This document shows positions 7,758-16,209 of a DNA stretch of 64,000 nucleotides, piece by piece (position 1 is the stretch's first letter; every line of letters starts with the position of its first letter). The stretch is taken from contig NZ_HG964457.1 of assembly GCF_000612725.1 (NCBI RefSeq), forward strand, positions 62,001-126,000, written 5' to 3'. Position numbers and translations under genes: made by a program. The notes under the pieces are model-generated. The model made no database searches and was not told the DNA's origin. It was given only the letters and a program-made list of their open reading frames with translations. This stretch comes from Mycolicibacterium austroafricanum. Lineage in GTDB: Bacteria; Actinomycetota; Actinomycetes; Mycobacteriales; Mycobacteriaceae.

Positions 7758-9104
7758 ATGACCGAAACCACCTCAGACCAGGCCGACTCCACACTTATCG
7801 GGGCCGGGGAGTTCTTCCAGGTCGGCAACTACGCGCCCGTCGCCGACGAACTGACCGCGTTCGACCTTCCCGTTGAAGGGGCGATCCCGCCCGAACTCGA
7901 CGGCTGGTACCTGCGCAACGGCCCCAACCCGCGGCAGCCCACCGGGCACTGGTTCACCGGCGACGGCATGATCCACGGCGTCCGCATCGAGAACGGGCGC
8001 GCCGCCTGGTACCGCAACCGGTGGGTGCGCACCGACAGCTTCGTCGACCCGTTCCCGCTGTACAACCCGGACGGCACCCGCAACCTGCGCGCCAGCGTCG
8101 CCAACACCCACGTCGTCAACCACGCGGGTAAGACGCTGGCCCTGGTGGAGTCGTCGCTGCCGTACGAGATCACCAACGACCTGGAGACGGTCGGCGCCTA
8201 CGACTTCGGCGGCAAGCTCGTTGACGCGATGACCGCGCACCCGAAGATCTGCCCGACCACCGGCGAGCTCCACTTCTTCGGCTACGGCAACATCTTCACC
8301 CCGCACGTCACCTATCACCGGGCAGATGCCAACGGCGAGTTGGTGATCGACCGGCCGCTCGATGTGCCCGCGCTGACGATGATGCACGACTTCGCACTGA
8401 CGGCGAACTACGTGGTGTTCATGGACCTGCCGATCGTGTTCAACGTCGACATCGCGGTGAGTGGTCGAGGCGACATGCCCTACCGCTGGGACGACGGCTA
8501 CGGCGCCAGGTTCGGCGTGCTGCGCCGCGACGATCCGTTCGGTCAGGTGCGGTGGTTCGACATCGACCCGTGCTACATCTTCCACGTCGCGAACGCGCAC
8601 GATGACGGGCGCACGCTTGTGCTGCAGGCCGTCCGGTATCCCGAATTATGGCGGGAGAACGGTGGATTCGACGCCGACGGGGTGATGTGGACGTGGACGA
8701 TCGACCTGCAGGACGGGACGGTGCGCGAAAGTCAGCTCGACGATCGGGTGGTGGAGTTCCCCAGGATCGACGACCGGCTCGCCACGCTGCCCGCCCGGTA
8801 TGCGGTGTCCGTCGGCGACGCCGGCCTGATCCGCCACGACCTGGTCACCGGTGCCGCGGTGGAACACCGGTTCGGCACCGACAGCGCACCGGGCGGCCCG
8901 GGGGAGGCGGTGTTCGTCCCGTCCACGTCGGGGCCCGCCGACGAGAGTAGCGGCTGGTACCTCGGCTACGTGTACGACCCGGAACGCGACGGCAGTGACC
9001 TCGTCATCATCGACGCATCCGACTTCGGTGCTCCGCCGGTCGCCAAAATCAATCTGCCGCAGCGGGTTCCGTACGGCTTCCACGGCAACTGGATCTCGGC
9101 GTAA
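7758..9104 (+). CDS. Carotenoid oxygenase family protein
   Basis: The 448-residue protein belongs to the carotenoid cleavage/stilbene oxygenase family, non-heme Fe(II) enzymes that oxidatively cleave polyene or stilbene double bonds. The four iron-binding histidines can be placed at His161 (TAHPKI), His210 (MMHDF), His276 (IFHVANAHDDG) and His442 (GFHGNW), consistent with an active seven-bladed propeller. The N-terminal RNGPNP motif is also present. An AGGAGG ribosome binding site is ten bases before the ATG. The divergent PadR regulator and intervening palindrome suggest substrate-inducible expression. Specific substrate unknown; apocarotenoids and lignostilbenes are both possible. Confidence 0.93.
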   Translation: MTETTSDQADSTLIGAGEFFQVGNYAPVADELTAFDLPVEGAIPPELDGWYLRNGPNPRQPTGHWFTGDGMIHGVRIENGRAAWYRNRWVRTDSFVDPFPLYNPDGTRNLRASVANTHVVNHAGKTLALVESSLPYEITNDLETVGAYDFGGKLVDAMTAHPKICPTTGELHFFGYGNIFTPHVTYHRADANGELVIDRPLDVPALTMMHDFALTANYVVFMDLPIVFNVDIAVSGRGDMPYRWDDGYGARFGVLRRDDPFGQVRWFDIDPCYIFHVANAHDDGRTLVLQAVRYPELWRENGGFDADGVMWTWTIDLQDGTVRESQLDDRVVEFPRIDDRLATLPARYAVSVGDAGLIRHDLVTGAAVEHRFGTDSAPGGPGEAVFVPSTSGPADESSGWYLGYVYDPERDGSDLVIIDASDFGAPPVAKINLPQRVPYGFHGNWISA

Positions 9105-9107
9105 CGG

Positions 9108-9989
9108 TCAGGACGGCGGGGTGAACCCGCCGGGGTGCTGTGGTGGCGGTCCCGGCGGTGGGGCGGGTGGCCACGACTGCGGGGCCGTCGTCGGGGGCTG
9201 CGGCGGGGCGGGCCAGACCGGCCCCGGCTGAAGCGGTTGTTGTTGCAGGCGTCCCAGTTCCCGGCGGTGCCGTTCGGCGAGTACGGCGGCGAGCACCAGC
9301 GCCGGTGGGGTCCCCGGTGGCGGAGGTGGGGAGATCTGCGCGACGACGTCGGAGGCGATCCGGTAGGCCATCTGGTCCCGCACCTGAGGATCCAACTGTC
9401 TTGCCCGCGAGAGGAACTGGCGCGCAATCTCGGCCTGGGAGGGACTCAGCCCGGACAGCGCAAGGGTGGTGGCCCACCACGCCAACTGTGGCGGCATCAC
9501 CGGGGGAGGGGACTGCCTGGGAGCGCGTTCGCTGATCACGACGGTGCCGGCGAAGATGTCGCCGATGCGTTTGCCCTTCGGCGAGAGCAGGCTGCACAGC
9601 ACCGCGGGGCCGCCGGTCAGCATCCACAGCTCGATCACGCCGGCCAGCGCGCGGAACAGGGCCTGACGGAACCGCTCCGGGCTGCCGTCCTCGGAGACCA
9701 CCCGCAGGCCGAGCGCCAGCTTGCCCAACGTCTTGCCGCGGGTGGCCGTCTCGAAGATCGTCGGATAGCCCACCAGGGCGAGCACCGTGAAGATGATCAG
9801 CACCGCGCCGGAGAACGCCGGGTCGAACTGGGTCAGCGTCACCGCCCACAGGATCACGCCGAGGACGTAGACGACGAACACGACGGTGACGTCGATCAAC
9901 GCCGACAGCACACGGACCGGCAACTGGGCGATCTGCACGTCGAGCACGACCGCGTCACCGGTCACCACGGGTTGACGCTGGGCGACCAT
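9108..9989 (-). CDS. RDD family membrane protein
   Basis: The 293-residue protein has the RDD domain: hydrophobic segments near residues 20-45 and 55-80 and a third near 120-140, with the characteristic R-x-x-x-A-x-x-D (RVLSALID) in the first. The C-terminal half is soluble, ending in a Pro/Gln-rich tail (about 250-293). The ATG at 9989 removes a non-hydrophobic leader present in the longer frame. It is divergent from the SpoIIM-like gene with a 28-bp gap, so the promoters must overlap. Corresponds by order and type to Rv3695 beside the moxR2 cluster. Molecular function unknown. Confidence 0.88.
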   Translation of the reverse strand: MVAQRQPVVTGDAVVLDVQIAQLPVRVLSALIDVTVVFVVYVLGVILWAVTLTQFDPAFSGAVLIIFTVLALVGYPTIFETATRGKTLGKLALGLRVVSEDGSPERFRQALFRALAGVIELWMLTGGPAVLCSLLSPKGKRIGDIFAGTVVISERAPRQSPPPVMPPQLAWWATTLALSGLSPSQAEIARQFLSRARQLDPQVRDQMAYRIASDVVAQISPPPPPGTPPALVLAAVLAERHRRELGRLQQQPLQPGPVWPAPPQPPTTAPQSWPPAPPPGPPPQHPGGFTPPS

Positions 9990-10017
9990 AATCAGCCACG
10001 CTACTAAAATCTCGGAC

Positions 10018-11010
10018 GTGGATGTCGATGCGTTTGTCCTGGCGAACCGGCCGACGTGGAACCGCCTCGAGCATCTGGTGAAGAATCGGCGCCGGCTCAC
10101 CGGCGCCGAGGTCGACGAGCTGGTCGATCTCTATCAGCGGGTGTCGACCCATCTGTCGATCGTGCGGTCCTCGTCGTCGGACGCGGTCCTGGTCGGCAAG
10201 CTCTCCGGTCTGGTGGCGCGGGCGCGGGCGGTGGTCACCGGGGCGCATGCGCCGCTGTGGCGGGAGTTCACCCGGTTCTGGACGGTGTCGTTCCCCGTCG
10301 TGGTGTACCGGTCGTGGCGGTGGTGGGTGGCCTCCGGAGTCGTCTTCTACGCCGTCGCCGCGGTGATCGCCGTGTGGGTGGCGCACAACCCGGAGGTGCA
10401 GGCCTCGATCGGCACACCCAGCGAGATCGAGCAGCTGGTCAACCACGAATTCGCCAACTACTACAGCGAGCACCCGGCGGGCTCTTTCGCGCTGCAGGTC
10501 TGGGTGAACAACGCGTGGGTGACGGCGCAGTGCATCGCCATGTCGGTGCTGCTCGGGATTCCGATTCCGTACATCCTTTTTCAGAATTCGGCGAACCTCG
10601 GGGTCAACGCCGGCCTGATGTTCCAGGCGGGCAAGGGGGACATCTTCCTCGGGCTGATCACCCCGCACGGGCTGATCGAGCTGACCGCGGTGTTCGTCGC
10701 GGCCGGCGTCGGCATGCGGCTGGGTTGGTCGGTGATCTCACCCGGTGATCGTCCGCGCGGGCAGGTGCTGGCCGAGCAGGGCCGCGCAGTGGTCGCGGTG
10801 GCGATCGGGCTGGCCGTGGTGCTGATGGTCGCCGGGGCGATCGAGGGATTCGTGACGCCGTCGTCGCTGCCGACCTTCGTGCGCGTCGCGATCGGGGTCG
10901 CGGCGGTGGTGGGCTTCTTCGGCTACGTCTTCCATTTCGGCCGCAGGGCGGTGAGGGCCGGGGAGACCGGCGACGTCGAGGACGCCCCCGACGTGGTGCC
11001 CACGGGCTGA
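10018..11010 (+). CDS. Stage II sporulation protein M-like membrane protein
   Basis: The 330-residue protein is of the SpoIIM/DUF95 type with several membrane segments (about residues 100-122, 165-195, 215-240, 260-285 and 295-315). Mycobacteria do not use it for sporulation in any established way; the family recurs beside RDD, DUF58 and MoxR genes, suggesting one membrane-associated complex. It begins with GTG at 10018, the first codon of a frame whose second residues (DVDAFVLANRPTWNRLE) match the conserved N-terminus of the family. Corresponds to Rv3694c. The gene ends 9 bp before the palindrome at 11020. Confidence 0.88.
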   Translation: MDVDAFVLANRPTWNRLEHLVKNRRRLTGAEVDELVDLYQRVSTHLSIVRSSSSDAVLVGKLSGLVARARAVVTGAHAPLWREFTRFWTVSFPVVVYRSWRWWVASGVVFYAVAAVIAVWVAHNPEVQASIGTPSEIEQLVNHEFANYYSEHPAGSFALQVWVNNAWVTAQCIAMSVLLGIPIPYILFQNSANLGVNAGLMFQAGKGDIFLGLITPHGLIELTAVFVAAGVGMRLGWSVISPGDRPRGQVLAEQGRAVVAVAIGLAVVLMVAGAIEGFVTPSSLPTFVRVAIGVAAVVGFFGYVFHFGRRAVRAGETGDVEDAPDVVPTG

Positions 11011-11019
11011 GGAGGTCTG

Positions 11020-11079
11020 GCGAGCAGACGTAAACTTGCACGAATTGCGGCTTCAAAGTGCGAGTTTGTGACTGCTCGC
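11020..11079. repeat. Palindrome, left bracket of AbiEi/DUF559 cassette
   Basis: Arms at 11020-11041 and 11058-11079 match at 18 of 22 positions; the left arm begins GCGAGCAGACGTAAACTTGC. The stop codon of the minus-strand gene falls in the loop. A related palindrome with the same GAGCAGACRYAAACTYGC core lies at 12049-12106 on the other side of the gene. Confidence 0.8.
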
Positions 11080-11958
11080 GGTGTGGGCGGCGCGCCAGAG
11101 ATGCTCCTTGATCCGCTCCGCGAATCGTTCCGGAGAGATCCGGACGTCGGTCACGGTGATCGGAATGACGGTCCATGCCGCATGCTGAAGCCCGGCGAAT
11201 CGAGCCTTGTCCTTGAGCATGGCGTCCCGGCCCGTGTGCCAGTCGACGCTCTCGTACTCGGCGGCCACCAGGAGCTCGGGCCACGCGAAGTCCACTCGCC
11301 AACTGTCCCAGGCGCCATGCACGACGTACTGCAGTTCTGGCCGGGGCACGCCGTAGTCGTGCATGGCCAGCCGTGCCTCGCTCTCCATCGGTGACTCCGC
11401 GCGAGCGTCCGCCAGCGGAAGCAGTTCCCGCACCGCCACGATGCCGCGTCTCCCTCGCTGCTCGGTCACGGCCGCATGCAACTCGACAGGTGTGCACAGA
11501 CCTGTACGCAGGGCTGCGTCGAGCGTTGCCAGAGCGCGGGGCCGGTGCAGTGTGCGAGCGACCTCGATGGCGGTCCACGCCGGAGAGGTGGCAAGCCGGC
11601 CGCGCACTCGACCCAGCGGTGCTCCTACGCGCTGGTGGACCATCAGGCCGACGGTCGGTCTGACTCTTACGCCGGGGTCGAGTATGTGGACTGCAGAAGT
11701 GGCCTCGTTGTCGAATCCGTACAGCGCCGCAGCGGTGCCCATACACGCGACCGCAGGTTGTCCGACATAGCTGTCCAGGGCCTGCAGCCTGCCCAGGTAA
11801 TCAGGTTCGGTGGCGGCGTAGACGCCGTGCCACACCCGGATCAGCTCCCCCTTTCGCACGCGGACGTCGAGCTGCTGCCGGGTCATGACGCGAAGCAGTG
11901 CCGCGGTTGTCGCGTAGCCGCCGCTGTTCCTGAACAGGTCCTCGACCGCGTGTTCCAC
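11053..11958 (-). CDS. AbiEi-type N-domain / DUF559-like nuclease-fold protein
   Basis: The 301-residue protein has an N-terminal winged-helix-like region typical of AbiEi antitoxins (about residues 1-60: GGYATTAALLRVMTRQQLD ... RVWHGVYA) and a C-terminal DUF559/Vsr-type nuclease-like region (about 190-290: SEARL, then RVDFAWPELLVAAEYE, VDWHTGRDAMLKDKAR). The D-F-A-W and E-Y-E residues are where that fold places metal ligands. No AbiEii toxin gene is adjacent, so it is a solitary gene, as is frequent in mycobacteria. It interrupts the Rv3694c-Rv3693 order and is bracketed by two related palindromes, pointing to insertion as a unit. Role unknown; a defence or mobile-element function is inference. 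Confidence 0.82.
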   Translation of the reverse strand: MEHAVEDLFRNSGGYATTAALLRVMTRQQLDVRVRKGELIRVWHGVYAATEPDYLGRLQALDSYVGQPAVACMGTAAALYGFDNEATSAVHILDPGVRVRPTVGLMVHQRVGAPLGRVRGRLATSPAWTAIEVARTLHRPRALATLDAALRTGLCTPVELHAAVTEQRGRRGIVAVRELLPLADARAESPMESEARLAMHDYGVPRPELQYVVHGAWDSWRVDFAWPELLVAAEYESVDWHTGRDAMLKDKARFAGLQHAAWTVIPITVTDVRISPERFAERIKEHLWRAAHTASSHKLAL

Positions 11959-12048
11959 AGTCGAATCGTCGGGCCGCCGTTCGACCTCCCGGAGCAGATG
12001 AAGGGGCCGGTGTGGATGGATCCCGTTCTGTGGATACCGGATTGGTGC

Positions 12049-12106
12049 CGAGCAGACACAAACTCGCGCAATTCGCCGGGAAAGCGTGCGAGTTTATGTC
12101 TGCTCG
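12049..12106. repeat. Palindrome, right bracket of AbiEi/DUF559 cassette
   Basis: Arms at 12049-12069 and 12086-12106 match at 19 of 21 positions (left arm CGAGCAGACACAAACTCG...). It lies 20 bp downstream of the DUF58 gene stop and upstream of the DUF559 gene. Core sequence is shared with the palindrome at 11020-11079. Confidence 0.8.
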
Positions 12107-12125
12107 CGGTCAGAGGTGGGAGGGG

Positions 12126-13451
12126 CTAGAGGCGGCCGGCGGCCTTCATCGCCAGGTAGTGGTCGGCCAGGTCGGGGGCGAGATCTTCCGGCGGCGCATC
12201 CACCACGTCCACCCCCATGGCCCGCAGCCGGGAGGCGACCGCCCGGCGGTCGTTGCGGGCGCGCTCGGCGGCGGCCGCGTCGTACACCTCGACGGCGTCG
12301 GCACGGCCCGCCGCAAGCGTGTCGACCCGCGGATCGGCCACCGCCGCGACGATCACCCGGTGCTTGGCGGTCACCTGCGGCAGTACTTTGAGCAGCCCCT
12401 CGTCGATCGCCGACGCGTTCAGGTCGGTCAGCAGCACCACCAGCGCCCGGCGCCGCACCCGGCGCTGCACCGCCGCGACCATCGCGCGCGCATCCGACTC
12501 GATCAGCGACGGCTCCAGCGGCGCCATCGCCGCGACCAGTTGGGCCAGCAGCTCGGTGCGTGACGCGTTGACGACGGCTGCGCGGGTCTCGCGGTCGTGG
12601 GCCAGGAAATCGACATGGTCACCGGCGCGGGCGGCCAGCGCGGCCAGCAGCAGCGCGGCATCCATGGACCAGTCCAGTCGGGGCCAGCCTGTAGCGGGAT
12701 CCGATCCGGTCGGGTCGACGCCGACCCGGCCCGCCGACGTGCGCCCGGTGTCCAGCACGATCAGCACCCGCCGGTCGCGCTCCGGACGCCAGGTGCGCAC
12801 CACGACGTCGGCGCGCCGCGCGGTGGCGCGCCAGTCGATCGAGCGGACGTCGTCGCCGACCACATACTCGCGCAGCGAGTCGAACTCGGTGCCCTGCCCG
12901 CGGATCAGCACGGGCGTCATCCCCTCCAGCTCCCGCAGCCGGGCCAGCCGCGACGGCAGGTGCTTGCGGGACAGGAACGGCGGCAGGATGCGGATCTGCC
13001 ACGGCACCCGGTGTGAGCCCTGCCGCCCGGCCAGCCCGAGCGGACCGATCGCCCTTGCGGTCACCAGCGCCGACACCTGGTCGCCGCGGCGCACCGGCCG
13101 CAACTCGGTCTCCAGCAGAACCCGTTGTCCGGCAGCAATATTCACCCGATGCACGCGCGGTGCCCCGCGCGCACTCGGCGCCCAGGCGTCACGGACCAGG
13201 CCGCGGAACCTCGCACGCCCAGAGTTGCGGACGGTCAGCTCCGCGGTCACCGGCTGCCCCAGCCGCGCCGACGTCGGCCCGCCACGCGTCAGCTCGAGCG
13301 CGCGCGGACTGCCCGCCAGCGCGACGTCCGCCAGCACCGCGACCGCAAGCAGCGCTGCCAGCACCGCGTACGTCGCCGCCGGGTAGGGTGACAGCACCAC
13401 CGGCAGCGCGCACAACAGTGCGATCAGCCCGGCCCGACCAGTGAGAACCAC
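12126..13451 (-). CDS. DUF58 domain-containing protein
   Basis: The 441-residue protein has two N-terminal membrane helices (about residues 7-45) and a C-terminal DUF58 domain, a von Willebrand A-like fold: the diagnostic DVRSIDWRATARRADVVVR and LIVLDTGRTSAG segments are clear. DUF58 proteins work with MoxR AAA+ ATPases, which lie immediately upstream. The GTG at 13451 is chosen because it starts just before the first helix and 11 bp after the moxR stop; longer in-frame extension runs through moxR and is not coding. Corresponds to Rv3693. Confidence 0.88.
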   Translation of the reverse strand: MVLTGRAGLIALLCALPVVLSPYPAATYAVLAALLAVAVLADVALAGSPRALELTRGGPTSARLGQPVTAELTVRNSGRARFRGLVRDAWAPSARGAPRVHRVNIAAGQRVLLETELRPVRRGDQVSALVTARAIGPLGLAGRQGSHRVPWQIRILPPFLSRKHLPSRLARLRELEGMTPVLIRGQGTEFDSLREYVVGDDVRSIDWRATARRADVVVRTWRPERDRRVLIVLDTGRTSAGRVGVDPTGSDPATGWPRLDWSMDAALLLAALAARAGDHVDFLAHDRETRAAVVNASRTELLAQLVAAMAPLEPSLIESDARAMVAAVQRRVRRRALVVLLTDLNASAIDEGLLKVLPQVTAKHRVIVAAVADPRVDTLAAGRADAVEVYDAAAAERARNDRRAVASRLRAMGVDVVDAPPEDLAPDLADHYLAMKAAGRL

Positions 13452-13462
13452 TGTGCCGTCGG

Positions 13463-14425
13463 CTATCTCGGCACGGGCACCGCGGACAGGATGCCCTCGA
13501 TCACACCGTCGGCGGTGGCGCCCTCGAGTTCGGCCTCCGGTCGCAGCGCCACCCGGTGCCGCAGCGTCGGCCTGGCCATGGCCTTGACGTCGTCGGGTGT
13601 GACGTAGCCGCGGCCCGACAGCCAGGCCCACGACCGCGCAGTGGACAACAGCGCCGTCGCGCCACGCGGGGACACCCCGAGCTGCAACGACGGGGAATTC
13701 CTTGTCGCGCCGACGATGTCGACGATGTAGCCGAGCACCTCGTCGCCGACAAGAACCTGGCGGACCGCTTCCCGTCCCGCGGCGAGCTCGGCGGGACCGG
13801 CGACGGGTTTCACGAAGGACAGATCCCGCGGGTCGAACCCGTTCGCATGCCGGTTGAGGATCGCGATCTCCTGATCCCGCGGGGGCAGCGGCACATTGAG
13901 CTTCAGCAAGAACCGGTCCAGCTGCGCCTCCGGCAGCTGATAGGTGCCCTCGTACTCGATCGGATTCTGGGTGGCCGCGACGATGAACGGATCGGGCAGC
14001 GGGCGCGGCTGGCCGTCGACGCTGACCTGCCGTTCCTCCATCGCCTCCAGCAGCGCGGCCTGGGTCTTGGGTGGGGTGCGGTTGATCTCGTCGGCCAGCA
14101 TCAGGTTGGTGAACACGGGGCCCGCGCGGAACTCGAACTCGGCGGTGCGCGCGTCGTAGACCAGCGATCCCGTCACGTCGCCGGGCATCAGGTCGGGGGT
14201 GAACTGCACCCGCTTGAAGTCCAACTGCAGCGCGGCCGCCAACGTGCGGACCAGCAGTGTCTTCGCCACGCCGGGCACGCCCTCGAGCAACACGTGGCCC
14301 CGACACAGCAGCGCGATCACCAACCCGCTCACCACGGCGTCCTGTCCGACGACCACTTTGGCGATCTCGGCGCGAAGGGCCATCAACGCGTTGCGGGCGC
14401 CCTCGTGATTGGTGGGCTGTGTCAC
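13463..14425 (-). CDS. moxR2: MoxR family AAA+ ATPase
   Basis: The 320-residue protein is a MoxR-type AAA+ chaperone ATPase, with Walker A EGVPGVAKT, Walker B LADEINR, sensor-1 AATQNP and the C-terminal lid. MoxR proteins are thought to remodel or activate partner proteins with VWA-like domains, here most likely the DUF58 protein. The GTG start at 14425 overlaps the stop of the upstream DUF4350 gene in a GTGA, indicating translational coupling. The symbol follows the M. tuberculosis homologue Rv3692 as I remember it. Confidence 0.92.
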   Translation of the reverse strand: MTQPTNHEGARNALMALRAEIAKVVVGQDAVVSGLVIALLCRGHVLLEGVPGVAKTLLVRTLAAALQLDFKRVQFTPDLMPGDVTGSLVYDARTAEFEFRAGPVFTNLMLADEINRTPPKTQAALLEAMEERQVSVDGQPRPLPDPFIVAATQNPIEYEGTYQLPEAQLDRFLLKLNVPLPPRDQEIAILNRHANGFDPRDLSFVKPVAGPAELAAGREAVRQVLVGDEVLGYIVDIVGATRNSPSLQLGVSPRGATALLSTARSWAWLSGRGYVTPDDVKAMARPTLRHRVALRPEAELEGATADGVIEGILSAVPVPR

Positions 14426-15561
14426 GACTGTGCGACCTGCCTTTCGATGTCGTCGAGCGCGCGGGCCAGGGTGACCAGATCGGCGTCGGTGTCCGGGGGC
14501 TGCCCGTACAGAGTATGGGCGACGGTCTGCGGGTCCAGGCCGCACCGGGCCGCGACCGCCTGGCTGACCGCCTCCGGCGGCGCGCCGGGGGTCAGGCCGA
14601 GACGGGGCAGCATGCGCTGGCGGGTCGCGGTGCGCAGCGATTCGGCGGCGACGTCCCTGGCGCGCCGGGACCGGTACAGCCGGCCGCGCCCCTCGGCGGT
14701 CTCCGAGGCACGCACCACCACGGGCAGTGCTTCGGCCACCAGCGGGCCGACCCGCCGTCCCTTCCACCACGCCAGCAGTGCCACCGCCAGGATCAGCTGT
14801 AGCACCATCCAATACACCTGTGCGGGAATGAGATCCGTGAGCGACGCGGCGCCGCCGGACTCGCCGCCCTCGCTGCGCTGCGGCGCGTACCAGATCATCC
14901 GCGGGTGTGTCCCCGCGAGGTTCATCGCCAGCGCGGCGTTGCCTTCCTCGGCCAGGCCCGCGTTCATCAGGAACTGTTCACTGCCCACCACGGTGATGGT
15001 GCGTCCGTCGTCGGTGTAGCGCGCCAGCACGCCGTCGTAGCAGCGGGTCACCGCGGTCGAACCCTGAGCTTCGTAGGTCTCGGCGATGCCGAACTGCACG
15101 GTGCCGGCCCGGTTGGCTTCCCGCAGATCGCAATCGGGGGCCAGCCCGCCGAATTCCGTCGTCTCGGCACGGCGCAACTCGGGGGCCAGCTCCTCGCGGG
15201 TCTTGCCGATCGGAGCGATGAGCAGCCGGTCCCCGGGTGCGGCGGCGAGCCGGCGCAGCTGGTCGTCGTCGTACAGATGGTAGGTCTGCGCCGCGACAAC
15301 CAGGGTGTCCTCGCGCGCCTCGCGTTCGACATCGGCGATCGAAGCGGCCTCGACGACGGTGACGCCGTGTTCGCGCAGCAGGGTCATCAACGCGAGCACA
15401 CCGTCGGACGAGGTGGAGGTCGGATCCAGATGCCCACCCGGGCGCGGCGCGGTCAGCCAGGTGGTCAGCGCGGCGACGGCGACGATCGCGACGACCGCGG
15501 CCAGCGCCCAGCGCAGTCCGCGCCACCGGTCGGTGATGGTCGCCCCGACAGCGGTGCTCAT
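14422..15561 (-). CDS. DUF4350 domain membrane protein
   Basis: The 379-residue protein has an N-terminal membrane anchor (about residues 18-38), an extracytoplasmic DUF4350 domain (about 45-250), a second membrane helix near 265-285 and a cytoplasmic tail. This layout is typical for genes coupled to moxR-DUF58 operons. The ATG at 15561 overlaps the stop of the DUF4129 gene (ATGA) and its own stop overlaps the moxR start, so all these genes are probably translated as one chain. Corresponds to Rv3691. Biochemical role unknown. Confidence 0.87.
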   Translation of the reverse strand: MSTAVGATITDRWRGLRWALAAVVAIVAVAALTTWLTAPRPGGHLDPTSTSSDGVLALMTLLREHGVTVVEAASIADVEREAREDTLVVAAQTYHLYDDDQLRRLAAAPGDRLLIAPIGKTREELAPELRRAETTEFGGLAPDCDLREANRAGTVQFGIAETYEAQGSTAVTRCYDGVLARYTDDGRTITVVGSEQFLMNAGLAEEGNAALAMNLAGTHPRMIWYAPQRSEGGESGGAASLTDLIPAQVYWMVLQLILAVALLAWWKGRRVGPLVAEALPVVVRASETAEGRGRLYRSRRARDVAAESLRTATRQRMLPRLGLTPGAPPEAVSQAVAARCGLDPQTVAHTLYGQPPDTDADLVTLARALDDIERQVAQS

Positions 15562-16208
15562 CGGACCTCGGCCCACGGCTGGTGAGCCGCATCGGCGTGG
15601 ACGGCAACTGAACTCGGCGTCCGGCTGCCAAGGTGGTCGTCCAGCGCGGCGATCATCCGGTACTGCGGCTCGGTCGCGGGTTGCTCACCGTAGGTGACAT
15701 CGTTGAAAGTATCTGCAGCGGTGGACAATTCGCCGGAAAGGGCCGGTAGGGCCCGGCCCGCGGCGCGGGCCAGCTCGGTGGCTGTGCGCCCCGGAACAGG
15801 ATCGAGGACACCGTTCTCTTCCAGCTGACGGGCGATCGCCCGTACCCGGTGCCGCACGGCCGGGGCCCAATCACCGGACGCGGCATGGCGTTCGGCGGTG
15901 GCCCGGTGCTCGGCGGCGCTGAGGATGTGGTCGCCGAACAGGGCAGGCCCGGTGCTGCGGTCGCTGCGCATGGCACGCCGGGCGATCCGGACCGCGACGA
16001 CCACCGCGACGACGAGCAGCACCAGCAGGACGGCCACGGTGTACCAGCCGCCGGGGAACTTCGCGGCCGAGGCGGTCAGCCGGTACAGCAGTTGCTCGAT
16101 CCAGTCGTAGAGCATGTCCATCGGCGAGGGCTTGGGGTAGATGGCTTTGGCGAGCTCGTTCTGGGCCGCCTCCTGCGCCGCGTCGCGGTCGATGTCTATC
16201 GTCGACAC
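15558..16208 (-). CDS. DUF4129 domain membrane protein
   Basis: The 216-residue protein has one strong membrane helix (about residues 57-77, WYTVAVLLVLLVVAVVVAV) and a cytoplasmic DUF4129-like C-terminal region (GDWAPAVRHRVRAIARQLEE...). It begins with GTG at 16208, one base after the stop of the upstream gene, and ends in an ATGA overlap with DUF4350. Corresponds to Rv3690. Such proteins are part of the MoxR/DUF58 membrane cluster; mechanism unknown. Confidence 0.86.
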   Translation of the reverse strand: MSTIDIDRDAAQEAAQNELAKAIYPKPSPMDMLYDWIEQLLYRLTASAAKFPGGWYTVAVLLVLLVVAVVVAVRIARRAMRSDRSTGPALFGDHILSAAEHRATAERHAASGDWAPAVRHRVRAIARQLEENGVLDPVPGRTATELARAAGRALPALSGELSTAADTFNDVTYGEQPATEPQYRMIAALDDHLGSRTPSSVAVHADAAHQPWAEVR

Positions 16209-16209
16209 G

